Shown: positions 53,838-63,320 of the stretch, piece by piece | Numbering within the stretch: position 1 is the stretch's first letter | Layout of the letters: each line of letters begins with the position of its first letter | Source of the DNA: Pseudomonadota bacterium | Lineage (GTDB): Bacteria; Desulfobacterota; Desulfobacteria; Desulfobacterales; Desulfobacteraceae | Length of the DNA: 64,000 nucleotides | NCBI GenBank assembly: GCA_018821535.1 | Contig: JAHJLV010000018.1 | Span: 27,392 to 91,391 of the forward strand | Reading direction: 5' to 3' | The notes under the pieces: generated by a model | Seen by the model: the letters and a program-made list of their open reading frames with translations, nothing else | Told to the model about the DNA's origin: nothing | Databases searched by the model: none | Made by a program: the position numbers and the translations under genes

Positions 53838-55098
53838 AGGGGCACGGGTTCTGGACCCGGGAAAAATTGACGGTCAAAAAGATATTATTATCAAAGACGG
53901 CATTATTGAAGATATTATAGACCCCAAAGCCGTATGCGAAGACCCGGATATCACAGTTTTAGATGCGTCCGGTATGACAGTGGTTCCGGGGCTGATTGAT
54001 ATTCATGTGCATTTAAGAGAGCCGGGCCATGAATATAAGGAAACCATAGAAACAGGTCTTAGGGCTGCTGCCAGCGGCGGGTTTACAGCTGTATGCTGTA
54101 TGCCCAATACAAAACCGGTGAATGACAACTCCCAGGTCACCCGGTTTATCATCAACCGGGCAAAAGAACTTGGCCTGTCCAAAGTGTATCCGGCAGGTGC
54201 CATCACCGCAGGTTCCATGGGCAATACGCTGGCACAGATATATGAGATGAAGCAGGCAGGCATTGTTGCCGTGACTGATGACGGTAACCCTGTGGAAAAT
54301 TCCAATCTCATGAGACGGGCTATGGAATACTGCAAAGGTCTTCAGATGCCGGTGTTTGTCCATGCAGAGGATTTGAGCCTTGTGGATGGCGGGTCCATGA
54401 ATGAAGGATTTTTTTCAACTTTCTGGGGAATACGGGGCATTCCCAATGCTGCGGAAAGCGTCATGGTATTAAGGGATATTGCATTATCCGAACTGACCGG
54501 CGCCCATGTTCATTTTTGTCATATCTCCACACGAGAATCCGTGGAGGCCATTCGCAGGGCAAAACAAAGAGGGGTGAATGTAACCTGTGAGACAGCGCCG
54601 CATTATTTTACGCTGACAGATGAAGATGTGAAAGACTATAATACCCATTTCAAGATGAACCCGCCGCTTCGTTCCCAGGCAGACCGAAAAGCCGTTATTG
54701 AAGGACTTGTGGATGGTACCATTGATTTGATTGCCTCTGACCATGCGCCCCACAGCGTGGTGGAAAAAGATGTGGAATTTGACCAGGCAGCATTCGGAAT
54801 TGTCGGGCTTGAAACTTCTTTGCCCTTATCTTTGAAGCTGGTTTCAGACAAAATCCTGACCTTGGAAACCCTTGTGGATAAAATGGCAAAACAGCCGGCA
54901 AAGATGATCGGTATGGATAATGATATTAAAAAAGGAAATCCTGCAGATCTGACCATCCTTGATCTTGAAAAGACGTATAAAATTGATCCTGCGACCTTTA
55001 AATCCAAAAGCAGAAACACGCCTTTTTCCGGCCGCAGGGTCAAAGGCTGTGCCTTTGCAACCATTGTTGACGGGAAAGTGATCCATCAAATTAAATGA
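53821..55098 (+). CDS. pyrC: Dihydroorotase
   Basis: A 425-residue class I dihydroorotase. Metal-binding DIHVHLREPGHEYKE, the region GFTAVCCMPNTKPVND, the His pair HVHFCHISTRESV and the active-site Asp in LIASDHAPHS are seen. The start at 53821 follows AGGAGGAAATAGAC directly and gives the family N-terminus MRIKGARVLDPG. It overlaps pyrB; together they make steps two and three of UMP synthesis. Confidence 0.96.
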   Translation: MRMRIKGARVLDPGKIDGQKDIIIKDGIIEDIIDPKAVCEDPDITVLDASGMTVVPGLIDIHVHLREPGHEYKETIETGLRAAASGGFTAVCCMPNTKPVNDNSQVTRFIINRAKELGLSKVYPAGAITAGSMGNTLAQIYEMKQAGIVAVTDDGNPVENSNLMRRAMEYCKGLQMPVFVHAEDLSLVDGGSMNEGFFSTFWGIRGIPNAAESVMVLRDIALSELTGAHVHFCHISTRESVEAIRRAKQRGVNVTCETAPHYFTLTDEDVKDYNTHFKMNPPLRSQADRKAVIEGLVDGTIDLIASDHAPHSVVEKDVEFDQAAFGIVGLETSLPLSLKLVSDKILTLETLVDKMAKQPAKMIGMDNDIKKGNPADLTILDLEKTYKIDPATFKSKSRNTPFSGRRVKGCAFATIVDGKVIHQIK

Positions 55099-55151
55099 TC
55101 AATCACGAAATCTGTAAAATCAGGTAATCTATCAAGGGGATAAATGATCAT

Positions 55152-56537
55152 ATGGATAAAAAATTTCATATTCTTGTGGTGGATGATGAAACCAGCATGC
55201 GGGAATTTCTGGATGTTCTGCTGTCCAAGGAAGGGTATAAGGTCTCGGAAGCAAAAAACGGCAAGGCAGCCATAACACTGATTCATAAAAATGATTATGA
55301 TCTGGTTCTGTCAGATATCCGGCTGGGTGATGTGACAGGGCTTGAGGTGCTTAAAGAAGCCAAACGCAAAAATCCGGACACCATTGTTGTTATGATTTCT
55401 GCATATTCCACAACAGAAATCGCTGTGGAAGCCATGAATGAAGGCGCATACGATTTTGTTCCCAAACCCTTTGACAATACCGAGCTTAAACAGACCATCC
55501 AACGGGCGCTGGAACTGAAAACCCTGGAGCAGGAAAAAGAGCGGACATCCTACGAACTTAAGGACAGTATTCATTTTAACCGGATTATCGGAAAAAGTCC
55601 GGGCATGATGGCTATTTTTAAACGCATTGAACAGATCGGTCCCACCAAAACCAATGTCCTGATTACCGGCGAAAGTGGAACCGGAAAAGAATTGATTGCC
55701 CGGGCCATTCATGAGAATTCAGACAGAAAAGACCAGCCCTTTGTTGTGGTAAACTGCGGCGGCATCCCGGATACACTGATAGAAAGTGAGTTTTTCGGCC
55801 ATATGAAAGGCTCTTTTACAGGAGCGGTCAGTGATAAAAAAGGCTTGTTTGAAGCTGCCAACAAAGGAACTATTTTTCTGGATGAGATCGGCGAGCTTTC
55901 TCCGATTCTGCAGGTCAAGCTTTTACGTGCAGTCCAGGAAACATCATTCAAACCGGTTGGCGGCACCACAGAGATCAGTGTGAATGTCCGGATAATCTCG
56001 GCCACCAACAAAAAACTGGAAGAAGAAGTGATTGAAGGCAATTTTAGGGAAGATCTGTTTTTTCGCCTCAATGTTATTCCCATAAAAGTGCCGCCGTTAA
56101 GGGATAGAAAAGGGGATGTGGAACTGCTTTCAAAGCATTTTGCAGAAAAATATTCCAAATTAATGGGCAAAGATATTGTAAAGCTTTCTTCCTATGCCAT
56201 TGATTTTTTAAACAAATACAGTTTTCCGGGCAACGTCAGGGAACTTGAAAATCTTATTGAACGGTCTGTGGCATTGTCTTCCACAAATATCATTCTGCCC
56301 GAAAGCCTGACCATTTCCATGCATAAAAAAAGAAGATGGGTGGAAGGCATCAAAGGGCAGCGGTTTAATCTGGATGATGTGGAGCAGGGGGTGGATCTGG
56401 ATCAAATCATGTCCACCATTGAGCAGGCCTATCTTGAAAAGGCCATGGAACTTGCAGGCGGCAACAAAAGCAAGGCGGCAGACTACCTGAACCTGAGTTT
56501 AAGATCCATGCGCTACCGCCTTGATAAAACTGAATAG
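55152..56537 (+). CDS. pilR: Sigma-54-dependent response regulator, PilR/NtrC type
   Basis: A 461-residue regulator. The receiver domain (1-120: VVDDETSMREFLDVL, phospho-acceptor Asp in LVLSDIRLGD) is followed by the AAA+ domain with Walker A GESGTGKELIA, the sigma-54 contact loop GSFTGA (GAFTGA is usual), and FLDEIGELSPILQVKLLRAVQE. A Fis-type HTH follows (LEKAMELAGGNKSKAADYLNLSLRSMRYRL), close to PilR. A minor-pilin operon with a sigma-54 promoter lies next, which suggests it is the target. No histidine kinase gene is adjacent. Confidence 0.85.
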   Translation: MDKKFHILVVDDETSMREFLDVLLSKEGYKVSEAKNGKAAITLIHKNDYDLVLSDIRLGDVTGLEVLKEAKRKNPDTIVVMISAYSTTEIAVEAMNEGAYDFVPKPFDNTELKQTIQRALELKTLEQEKERTSYELKDSIHFNRIIGKSPGMMAIFKRIEQIGPTKTNVLITGESGTGKELIARAIHENSDRKDQPFVVVNCGGIPDTLIESEFFGHMKGSFTGAVSDKKGLFEAANKGTIFLDEIGELSPILQVKLLRAVQETSFKPVGGTTEISVNVRIISATNKKLEEEVIEGNFREDLFFRLNVIPIKVPPLRDRKGDVELLSKHFAEKYSKLMGKDIVKLSSYAIDFLNKYSFPGNVRELENLIERSVALSSTNIILPESLTISMHKKRRWVEGIKGQRFNLDDVEQGVDLDQIMSTIEQAYLEKAMELAGGNKSKAADYLNLSLRSMRYRLDKTE

Positions 56538-56560
56538 ATAAGGCTGAACAAAGGATACGG

Positions 56561-56911
56561 TTATTCCCCGAATTGTGCTGCCTTATCCAGTAACCAGACA
56601 GACAGCACTTCGTTTTTTTCCTTATCTCTTAAAATAACACCGATCCTGTCATTTATATTAAATGAGTTTGCATTCGCAAAGACGATATCAAAAGAATGAT
56701 AGGTGGTGTCAGAAGACAGTTTATACAAGGTATCGTCAAGCACCATTTCTTGCTCTTTGGCAGAAATACGGACAAGCTTTCCGGTTGCGCTGAATACAAA
56801 GGGATACCCCGGATGAATCGGTTCTTCTGCAAATACTTCTGTGCTAAAAAACACGGATAAACAGATTAGACCACTGATTGCCAGGATATATGTTTTTTTT
56901 AGACACTTCAT
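56561..56911 (-). CDS. Exported protein of unknown function at the end of the pilus operon
   Basis: A 116-residue protein with a clear signal peptide (KKTYILAISGLICLSVFFSTEVFA, cleaved near AEE). The mature part is strand-rich (FVFSATGKLVRISAKEQEMVLDDTLYKLS...INDRIGVILRDKEKNEVLSVWLLD), possibly a small OB- or barrel-like fold. No motif was recognised. It follows PilY1 by 17 bases on the same strand, so it may help pilus assembly or PilY1 function. The role is not known. Confidence 0.7.
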   Translation of the reverse strand: MKCLKKTYILAISGLICLSVFFSTEVFAEEPIHPGYPFVFSATGKLVRISAKEQEMVLDDTLYKLSSDTTYHSFDIVFANANSFNINDRIGVILRDKEKNEVLSVWLLDKAAQFGE

Positions 56912-56928
56912 TTTTTCTCCAGAATGAA

Positions 56929-59900
56929 TTAATTTTTAATTTCTCTCCAGTAGTAAAAACCACCACTGGCTTTTTCAAACAGTCTCTGGGTTGTTCCTGC
57001 AGAACTGCTGAATATTTTCATCTCAGTCCGTCCGTCCGGCATGCTTAAAATAATCGGTGGATGCAATAGTCCATCATAGCCGATACCGGATGGTGGAATA
57101 AATATTTTCGATCCGTCAGCCAAGGTGACCTCAACCAGATCCCTGTTGTCTACGATGCCGTCCTGGTTGACATCAAACTGCGGGCTGCTTAATCGGCTGC
57201 CGTCACAGGGGTCCAGTTCATGAACAATTGAGGTACCCCCACCGGTACACGGAGAGGAACTCGGGGTGAATGTGATAACAATGAGTGTCTTGTTTCGGAT
57301 GATGACATCTTTTATCACGCGTTCTCCGTCTAAGACTCCATTGTCATCTTTATCAAGGGGCAGATCAAAATACCAGCCAATGTCAGTGCCTGATGTTAAA
57401 AAACCGGTGGCCGGATCAATATCCACCCAGGTTGCTGTATTGTCACTGACAAATCTTAAATAATGATTGTACAGGTATTGGTTGTCGATTTCTGACTGTT
57501 CAAGCAGGGTGGCCCCTGGTATTTTTGAAAGAGTTCCATTTGTACTGTTCCATGTGCCCAAAGGAAAACCCGTATCCCAGATGCCGTAAATGCTTTGCTT
57601 GTCGATATTGCTCCGGTCCGTTTCTCCAATGAATTTTCCCGTGCCGAAAAGAACCATATAACCCGAATTTACCGCACAGTGATTCATGACATCAGGGGCA
57701 GAGGTAATGGGCTGGTTGGGGGCTGAAAAAAGCGGCGCAGGCGTTAAATCAGTGTTTTTGTAGGCAACCTCCCAGTCATCCGGATCACCACTGGTTAAAT
57801 CAAATTTCCACATATTGCCCAGCAGGTCACCTGCATAGACATAATCAACCCTTCCATCATTATCTATATCAATGATAGCAGGGCTTGACAGGCCATTGTT
57901 GCCGGCAATCCCGGTGTCAATTTTTTTAATCAGTTCGCCTGTATAGGCATTGAGAATATACAGAACAGCCTTGCCGTTATCAGAGTCATAACCATTTCCG
58001 AAAATGGCAATCCAGTTATGATTTGTCGGATCTGTCACATCAGTTTCTTTTTGTACAATAAAAATATCACTGAAACTGTAGCCAAGATCGGCATCCACGG
58101 CCAGAACATCATCGGCAGTGCCAAAGGTGGTGTCCGGCCCTTCAGTCAACGCTGGATATTCCCAGAGAACATCAACACCGTCCGCATGGGCAGGGGTTGC
58201 AACATTATCTTCAATGAGAGAAGCGCCATCATCCTGATATAATATTTTGGTGACATCCAGGCAGTAGTATCCTTTCCCGCCTTTTTTAAGACCGCCTGCC
58301 ACCAGAACTTTTTTATCCGTGTTGATGGTTATTGTTCTGGAATAGGGTGTCGCATCTATATAGAATTTATGGTCATAATCGACTTTGGTCAGATCAACCA
58401 GATGATCATAAATCAGATGGGGTACATAGGCAAAAATTTCATTGCCGGTTATAGCATCAAAGGCATGCAGCATGCCGTCATTTCCACCGGAAAAAATGAT
58501 CCCGTTTTCTTCTCCATCTTCATCTGTGCCACCGGTTGAATTATTGTCCATTCCATCCCCGATCACAAGAAGAGGGGCAGAGTGGACAATGTCGCCAAGT
58601 TTTCTGTCCCTGGGTCTGTAACCGGAAATTTCTTTTCCGCGAAGATGATCAATCGTATTTGAATCATTTTCCAGATAGGCTTTTTGGATCAATGTTAGAT
58701 TGGCATATCTGAAGGGTACAATAGAATTATATCCATTATAAGTGACAATTCTTCGTCCGGTATTCCAGTCCTGGGTCTGCAGTTTTTCAGAGGCTTTCCA
58801 CAGGATGTCGCCAGCCTGGGTCAGAATCTCCCCTGTGGTAGGATTTATGGGATAGGCAGTAACATCACCTTCCCAGACACCGGATGTATACGTGGATTGA
58901 TACATGACAGAGCCGGTATTTAATTCATCACCGTTTACAGATACAGAAGCTCCGGAGGCAATTCTGGAAGCCAGATTTTCAAAAACTGAATTTAGTGAGG
59001 ATACCAGCTCTTCAGGATTGTCTGCGCTGAAGAACTGACCCCGGCCGTTAACTGCAGCATGCCAGAGGTCATCAATTTTCTGTTTGTTTCCGCTGCCTGG
59101 GTTTGGCCAGGTAGGTCTGAGTGTGTTTGGATTCAGAAAATAGGGATCATCTGTGTACAGGGGATTGTCTGTAATGCTGTCGTTATTGATATCGGTGTGA
59201 TCAATTGTTCCGGTTACCCCAAAGGAAACCGAATAGGTGACCATATGCTGGTTTTTGTTATTGTCATAATTGTTGGTCGGCAGATGATTGGGCAGAGAAC
59301 TGGACAAGTCTTCTTCGTAATATTTCATGGCCACATCCGCCAGGGTATCAGAATAGCTGTCTGCAAAAGGAGCCCCCTTGCTGCCGTCCACATTTCCGAC
59401 GGACGGGCTTGTTCCATTATAGTATCCATCTGTCATAAGGATGCTGAATGCCTGCTGACAGGCACCGCCTTCAGCCTCGCTCTTGAATGGATTGGTGGCG
59501 CCGGTAATTCCTGAATAACCGTCATCCTGGTGATAATATTGTCCAACACTTTTAAGGGCGCTTCTTAAGGGTGTGCCGCCAGTGGAATTGATGCTGTATA
59601 AAAGATCAAGAAGTGTGTCTGTCTGGTCAACAGTAATAGAGGCAGTCGAGGTGCTGACAAATTTGATGGCATCTGCACTGGCAACCCTGCTTGTGCTTCC
59701 TGCATTGCGGACTTCAACATATCCGGTTGATCCGGCATCAAAGGTATAGGTTCCTAAAAGCTGCCATTTATATGCATCTGTCTGGATATTATGATTTTTA
59801 GTAACTGTTGCATCTCCGGTGCTGTGGTGAATCTTGTATTGTGCCTGATCTGTACGGGACCCGGCATATCCCCACCAGGCATAGACATTGTATGTTCCTG

Positions 59901-61503
59901 CGGTTGGCAGATGAGGGGTCCATCGTGCAGTTCCGGTATAAGAATACAATGAACTGTTGTTATATTCCTGTCCATAGCTTTCAGCACCGGATTCAGGCCA
60001 GCTTCCGGAGACGGTAAAGCCGCTGTCCTTATTATCCACAACAATGAAGCTGGTGTCCTCAATAGCCCAGTCGGATTTTACATTAATGGGCAGAACTTGC
60101 TGCCTTACACCGGCGTTGATGGTGTAGAACCCGGCATGTACCCAGTCCAGATCCTTGACGGATTTGGCCACAGCAGCTTTTGCAGCCAGCTCTCTTCTTC
60201 TGTAATAGGAATACCAGTTGGCAAAATTCTGAAGATCTTCTTCGTCTGTTTTAAACCTGTATGTTACGCCGTCCTCATTGTATATTTTAGCCTGGACGGC
60301 ATCCGGGACTTCATCATTGGCCTGGTTGTTTTCATAGTAAACCAAGGGTTTGAGTTCTTTTGCATCAACTTCATTATCGCTTGAACTGTCATCCAGTCTG
60401 AAAAACAGTCTGTGATCCAGAATATTATCTGCGTTGGTGTCCTCCCAGGTCACAAGATAAATTTCTCTATTATCAAGGGTTCCATTTCCGTTTTCATCCC
60501 ACCAGGTATAATAATGGGCATTGGCAATGGGGATATCTGTGCCGACATGGGCGACAGATTCAAATTTTACAGCGTCGGCAACAGTTGATGTGCCAGCCGT
60601 GCTTCCTGCGTGGCGTTTAATGACAACATTTCCGGTATCGGTATTTACAAAATTATAGGTACCGACAGGAATCCATTCTCCGCAGACGCCAGGCTGGACG
60701 ACATTATTTTCGGCTGAAGCCTGATTAAAATATTTTACTTCTGACCCGCCATTGTAGTTGATGGTAATTTCTGCGTTTGCATCCCGCTGGGTGTAGCAGT
60801 TCCACCATACATATACAATATAATCGCCTGTGTCCGGGATATCGGGTGTGAATGTTGCCGTATTACCTGTCTGGTTGGTATATTTTGATGTTTTTATGGT
60901 ATCCGTGTAGGCCCATTCAGGTTCAAAGCCGGACTCAGACCATGATCCTGCCAATGTTGCTTCTTCATTGTCAACAATGACCTGTTTGGCTGGAGCACCA
61001 ATAGTGACAAAGGTTGTTTTTAAAGTGATGGAAGGGTCACCGGAGCTTGAGTGAATGGGATTGGAATATGGAGTTTGCAGGCTGGCATTGCCCAAATTGT
61101 GTGTGCTTGTGGCTGGCCAGGGCGTATAGATGGAATGGGGAGAATAATATATTTTATTGTAGCCGGACCATTGGCTTTTCCACAGGTCTCTGTTTGAAGA
61201 GGAAAGAATGGTCCCGTTGCTGTCTGAGGCAGAGTATACATTATCTCCCGGATTTGGGAACAGGTATTCATTGCCTGAAAAAACACCATCACTTTCGGTT
61301 GTCATGAATTCCCAGTCCATACTGCCGGAATTATCAAGGATAAACATGATATTGGGAGGGGCAGCCTGTACCTTTGTATCCATGGGATCATCGCTGATGT
61401 CCATGCAGAAACCCGAATTGCTCAAAGAGATAAGCAGGAATAAAGAGAGGACTGTAAACCGCCATATTTTAAAAATTTGAAGAAGATAATGTCTTAAAAT
61501 CAT
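56929..61503 (-). CDS. pilY1: PilY1-type pilus tip/adhesion protein with nested golvesin-like domains
   Basis: A 1524-residue exported protein. The signal ends near residue 33. A vWA fold carries the MIDAS DNSGS at 57-61, but its later parts (TPLRSAL near 645 and LMTDGYYN near 690) come much later. Two similar golvesin/carbohydrate-binding-like domains lie between (about 173-316 and 485-618: VDN...GSW.ESG..., TF/WTP..P..G.Y.VY.WW, ADA.KF). The C-terminal beta-propeller of PilC/PilY1 has LHAFDAITGNEIFAYVPHLIYDHL and a calcium loop DIDNDGRVDYVYAGD. It promotes pilus extension and adhesion. GAGGTGACAA precedes the start. Confidence 0.9.
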   Translation of the reverse strand: MILRHYLLQIFKIWRFTVLSLFLLISLSNSGFCMDISDDPMDTKVQAAPPNIMFILDNSGSMDWEFMTTESDGVFSGNEYLFPNPGDNVYSASDSNGTILSSSNRDLWKSQWSGYNKIYYSPHSIYTPWPATSTHNLGNASLQTPYSNPIHSSSGDPSITLKTTFVTIGAPAKQVIVDNEEATLAGSWSESGFEPEWAYTDTIKTSKYTNQTGNTATFTPDIPDTGDYIVYVWWNCYTQRDANAEITINYNGGSEVKYFNQASAENNVVQPGVCGEWIPVGTYNFVNTDTGNVVIKRHAGSTAGTSTVADAVKFESVAHVGTDIPIANAHYYTWWDENGNGTLDNREIYLVTWEDTNADNILDHRLFFRLDDSSSDNEVDAKELKPLVYYENNQANDEVPDAVQAKIYNEDGVTYRFKTDEEDLQNFANWYSYYRRRELAAKAAVAKSVKDLDWVHAGFYTINAGVRQQVLPINVKSDWAIEDTSFIVVDNKDSGFTVSGSWPESGAESYGQEYNNSSLYSYTGTARWTPHLPTAGTYNVYAWWGYAGSRTDQAQYKIHHSTGDATVTKNHNIQTDAYKWQLLGTYTFDAGSTGYVEVRNAGSTSRVASADAIKFVSTSTASITVDQTDTLLDLLYSINSTGGTPLRSALKSVGQYYHQDDGYSGITGATNPFKSEAEGGACQQAFSILMTDGYYNGTSPSVGNVDGSKGAPFADSYSDTLADVAMKYYEEDLSSSLPNHLPTNNYDNNKNQHMVTYSVSFGVTGTIDHTDINNDSITDNPLYTDDPYFLNPNTLRPTWPNPGSGNKQKIDDLWHAAVNGRGQFFSADNPEELVSSLNSVFENLASRIASGASVSVNGDELNTGSVMYQSTYTSGVWEGDVTAYPINPTTGEILTQAGDILWKASEKLQTQDWNTGRRIVTYNGYNSIVPFRYANLTLIQKAYLENDSNTIDHLRGKEISGYRPRDRKLGDIVHSAPLLVIGDGMDNNSTGGTDEDGEENGIIFSGGNDGMLHAFDAITGNEIFAYVPHLIYDHLVDLTKVDYDHKFYIDATPYSRTITINTDKKVLVAGGLKKGGKGYYCLDVTKILYQDDGASLIEDNVATPAHADGVDVLWEYPALTEGPDTTFGTADDVLAVDADLGYSFSDIFIVQKETDVTDPTNHNWIAIFGNGYDSDNGKAVLYILNAYTGELIKKIDTGIAGNNGLSSPAIIDIDNDGRVDYVYAGDLLGNMWKFDLTSGDPDDWEVAYKNTDLTPAPLFSAPNQPITSAPDVMNHCAVNSGYMVLFGTGKFIGETDRSNIDKQSIYGIWDTGFPLGTWNSTNGTLSKIPGATLLEQSEIDNQYLYNHYLRFVSDNTATWVDIDPATGFLTSGTDIGWYFDLPLDKDDNGVLDGERVIKDVIIRNKTLIVITFTPSSSPCTGGGTSIVHELDPCDGSRLSSPQFDVNQDGIVDNRDLVEVTLADGSKIFIPPSGIGYDGLLHPPIILSMPDGRTEMKIFSSSAGTTQRLFEKASGGFYYWREIKN

Positions 61504-61514
61504 TTGTCACCTCT

Positions 61515-62009
61515 TTATAAACGTGTTGTATATCCCAGCACGATGCCGACAGATGTATTATTTTCAGTGGATTTACCGTACAGATCAAGGAAATGGACTC
61601 TTCCGCCCGTACCGGTTCCGGCAGCTTTTAAAGATTCTCCGGCACCCCGTATCCCTGTGGGAATCCCCTGATCAATAATTCCGTATGTTGTGTTTGTGCC
61701 AAGTCCTGTTGCAGGCTGGGTGCATAAAACAGAAATATCTGCCACTGTTTGCATTGCAGGAGGGGTACCTTCTGTGCCGACACTATGGACGTGGGGGTCG
61801 TCCGGATCTGGTCTGCCCTGGGATGCCTGTCTGGCAGCGCCCTCAGCCATATAAAAATTTTGCTTGTAGAGTTTGTCATTGCCTGCAATATCAATTTCGA
61901 TGGAGGTGGTATTGGTTGCTGCAATGCCGATAACGGTCAGGACCAACAGAAACATCATGGCAGCGATGAGGGCAAATCCATCCTGATTGTTAATTATTTT
62001 TGATGGCAT
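61515..62009 (-). CDS. pilX: PilX-type minor pilin
   Basis: A 164-residue protein. The start at 62009 has AGGAGATCTTTT upstream and gives MPSKIINNQDGFALIAAMMFLLVLTVIGIAATNTTS, the PilX N-terminus with a prepilin-like helix. The Gly before the hydrophobic run is present, though Phe-Ala rather than Phe-Thr follows. It contains TTSIEIDIAGNDKLYKQNFYMAEGAA, typical of PilX. It lies between pilV and pilY1. A longer in-frame start at 62039 would run into pilV. Confidence 0.85.
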   Translation of the reverse strand: MPSKIINNQDGFALIAAMMFLLVLTVIGIAATNTTSIEIDIAGNDKLYKQNFYMAEGAARQASQGRPDPDDPHVHSVGTEGTPPAMQTVADISVLCTQPATGLGTNTTYGIIDQGIPTGIRGAGESLKAAGTGTGGRVHFLDLYGKSTENNTSVGIVLGYTTRL

Positions 62010-62022
62010 AAAAGATCTCCTG

Positions 62023-62427
62023 TTACTGATTTCTGACACGTTTTGTATTCATGGTTAGTGTTCGGTTCTCGCCATAATAGGTATTGGTCAGGGTTAAACT
62101 GATGATTCTTTCATTTGGTCTGTCTGCAGGTGTTGTAACCGTCCAGGTATAGGTGTCGCCATCAATGGTTTGTGTATGTGCACCATCTGTCAGATCCGGA
62201 TGCGTGAAGGGGATATTTAAAAGATATTCTATGTGCGTGGCGGCAGTAAATGTTCTTTGTGTAAGATGGTTTGATTTGGCATTGCCTTTTATGGCAGAGG
62301 TTTGCATGGCAGCGATACTTAAAAGACCTATGGATAAAACAGCCATGGCAATCAGAACTTCAATAAGGCTGAAGCCGGCCTCCTGCCCTGATAATTTATT
62401 TTTTAATTTTAAACAGATTGGTTTCAT
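62023..62427 (-). CDS. pilV: PilV-type minor pilin
   Basis: A 134-residue prepilin. The cleavage motif and helix are GFSLIEVLIAMAVLSIGLLSIAAMQTSAIKG, matching PilV/GspI-like minor pilins with the conserved Glu at position 5. It overlaps pilW by four bases (ATGA). It would help prime pilus assembly with PilW, PilX and PilY1. Confidence 0.9.
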   Translation of the reverse strand: MKPICLKLKNKLSGQEAGFSLIEVLIAMAVLSIGLLSIAAMQTSAIKGNAKSNHLTQRTFTAATHIEYLLNIPFTHPDLTDGAHTQTIDGDTYTWTVTTPADRPNERIISLTLTNTYYGENRTLTMNTKRVRNQ

Positions 62428-63317
62428 ATTCCCAAATTTCTACAGTTAATGGTTGTCGTTATCAGCCGCATCCTTCTGTTCGGGGCTTGTCGGACGATAT
62501 ATTGCCCTGCTGTATAAACAGCGTTCCCATTAAAACTGGAATCTGCCTGGTTGGTTTGCAGCAGAATCCAGACTCTGACAGCACGTATTCTATTAACAGA
62601 TACAGGGGTTGTCAGAGCAGTGCCTGCAATAAGTGTGTCTATTCCGCCAGGGCCATCTGAAAAGTCAATAACACCATCACCATTGGTGTCAAGATTTGTA
62701 TCCAGCATATTGTCACCGTCTGTATCAACGGCCCAGATGATCTGTTGAGTTCCTCCTGCATTGTATGTATCCAGTTGTCCGTTCAGATCGTCATCAAACG
62801 CATAGGCCAGACCCATTTTCTGGACATTTTCAGCCAGCAGTGGGGTGGTGCTGGCACCGACTCGTCTTGCCAGATCAACATGGCCGTCCCCTGCCACATG
62901 ATCAAAAATTTGATACTGAAAGGTTTCCTCAGAATCCAGAGCACCGTCATCATCAAGATCTGCAGTCAGGACAAGGGAGCTGTTTCCTGCAAAGGTGTTG
63001 TCGTAAAGGCCTTTGAAACCGTCTGTCTCAGCGGTATTACTGGTATCCCGGGATTGAACGCTGACAATGCCAAAATTGCCGGTTAAAAATTTATCATAGC
63101 CTGCCATTCGGATGTCATTTGTTAAAAACATCATGGCAGCCCTGCCGCTTTGCTGCATGGTGGCAACTTCTTCCTGGACCAGATAGCTTTTTTGCTGGGA
63201 ATCAAAGGTTTGATAAAGCGCTGCGATCACAATGCTTGAAATGGCCATGGCGATAAGCAGCTCAATTAATGTGAATCCTTTGCTGTTGTTGTTTTTATGA
63301 AATTTAAATTGCATCAT
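62424..63317 (-). CDS. pilW: PilW-type minor pilin
   Basis: A 297-residue prepilin starting MMQFKFHKNNNSKGFTLIELLIAMAISSIVIAALYQTF, with type III methylation motif and Glu5. The following region (QEEVATMQQSGRAAMMFLTNDIRMAGYD) is the PilW hallmark. Several Asp-rich loops (LDDDGALDSEE, DTDGDNMLDTNLDTNGDGVIDFSDG) look like calcium sites. It is three bases after the fimT-like gene. Confidence 0.9.
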   Translation of the reverse strand: MMQFKFHKNNNSKGFTLIELLIAMAISSIVIAALYQTFDSQQKSYLVQEEVATMQQSGRAAMMFLTNDIRMAGYDKFLTGNFGIVSVQSRDTSNTAETDGFKGLYDNTFAGNSSLVLTADLDDDGALDSEETFQYQIFDHVAGDGHVDLARRVGASTTPLLAENVQKMGLAYAFDDDLNGQLDTYNAGGTQQIIWAVDTDGDNMLDTNLDTNGDGVIDFSDGPGGIDTLIAGTALTTPVSVNRIRAVRVWILLQTNQADSSFNGNAVYTAGQYIVRQAPNRRMRLITTTINCRNLGI

Positions 63318-63320
63318 TAT

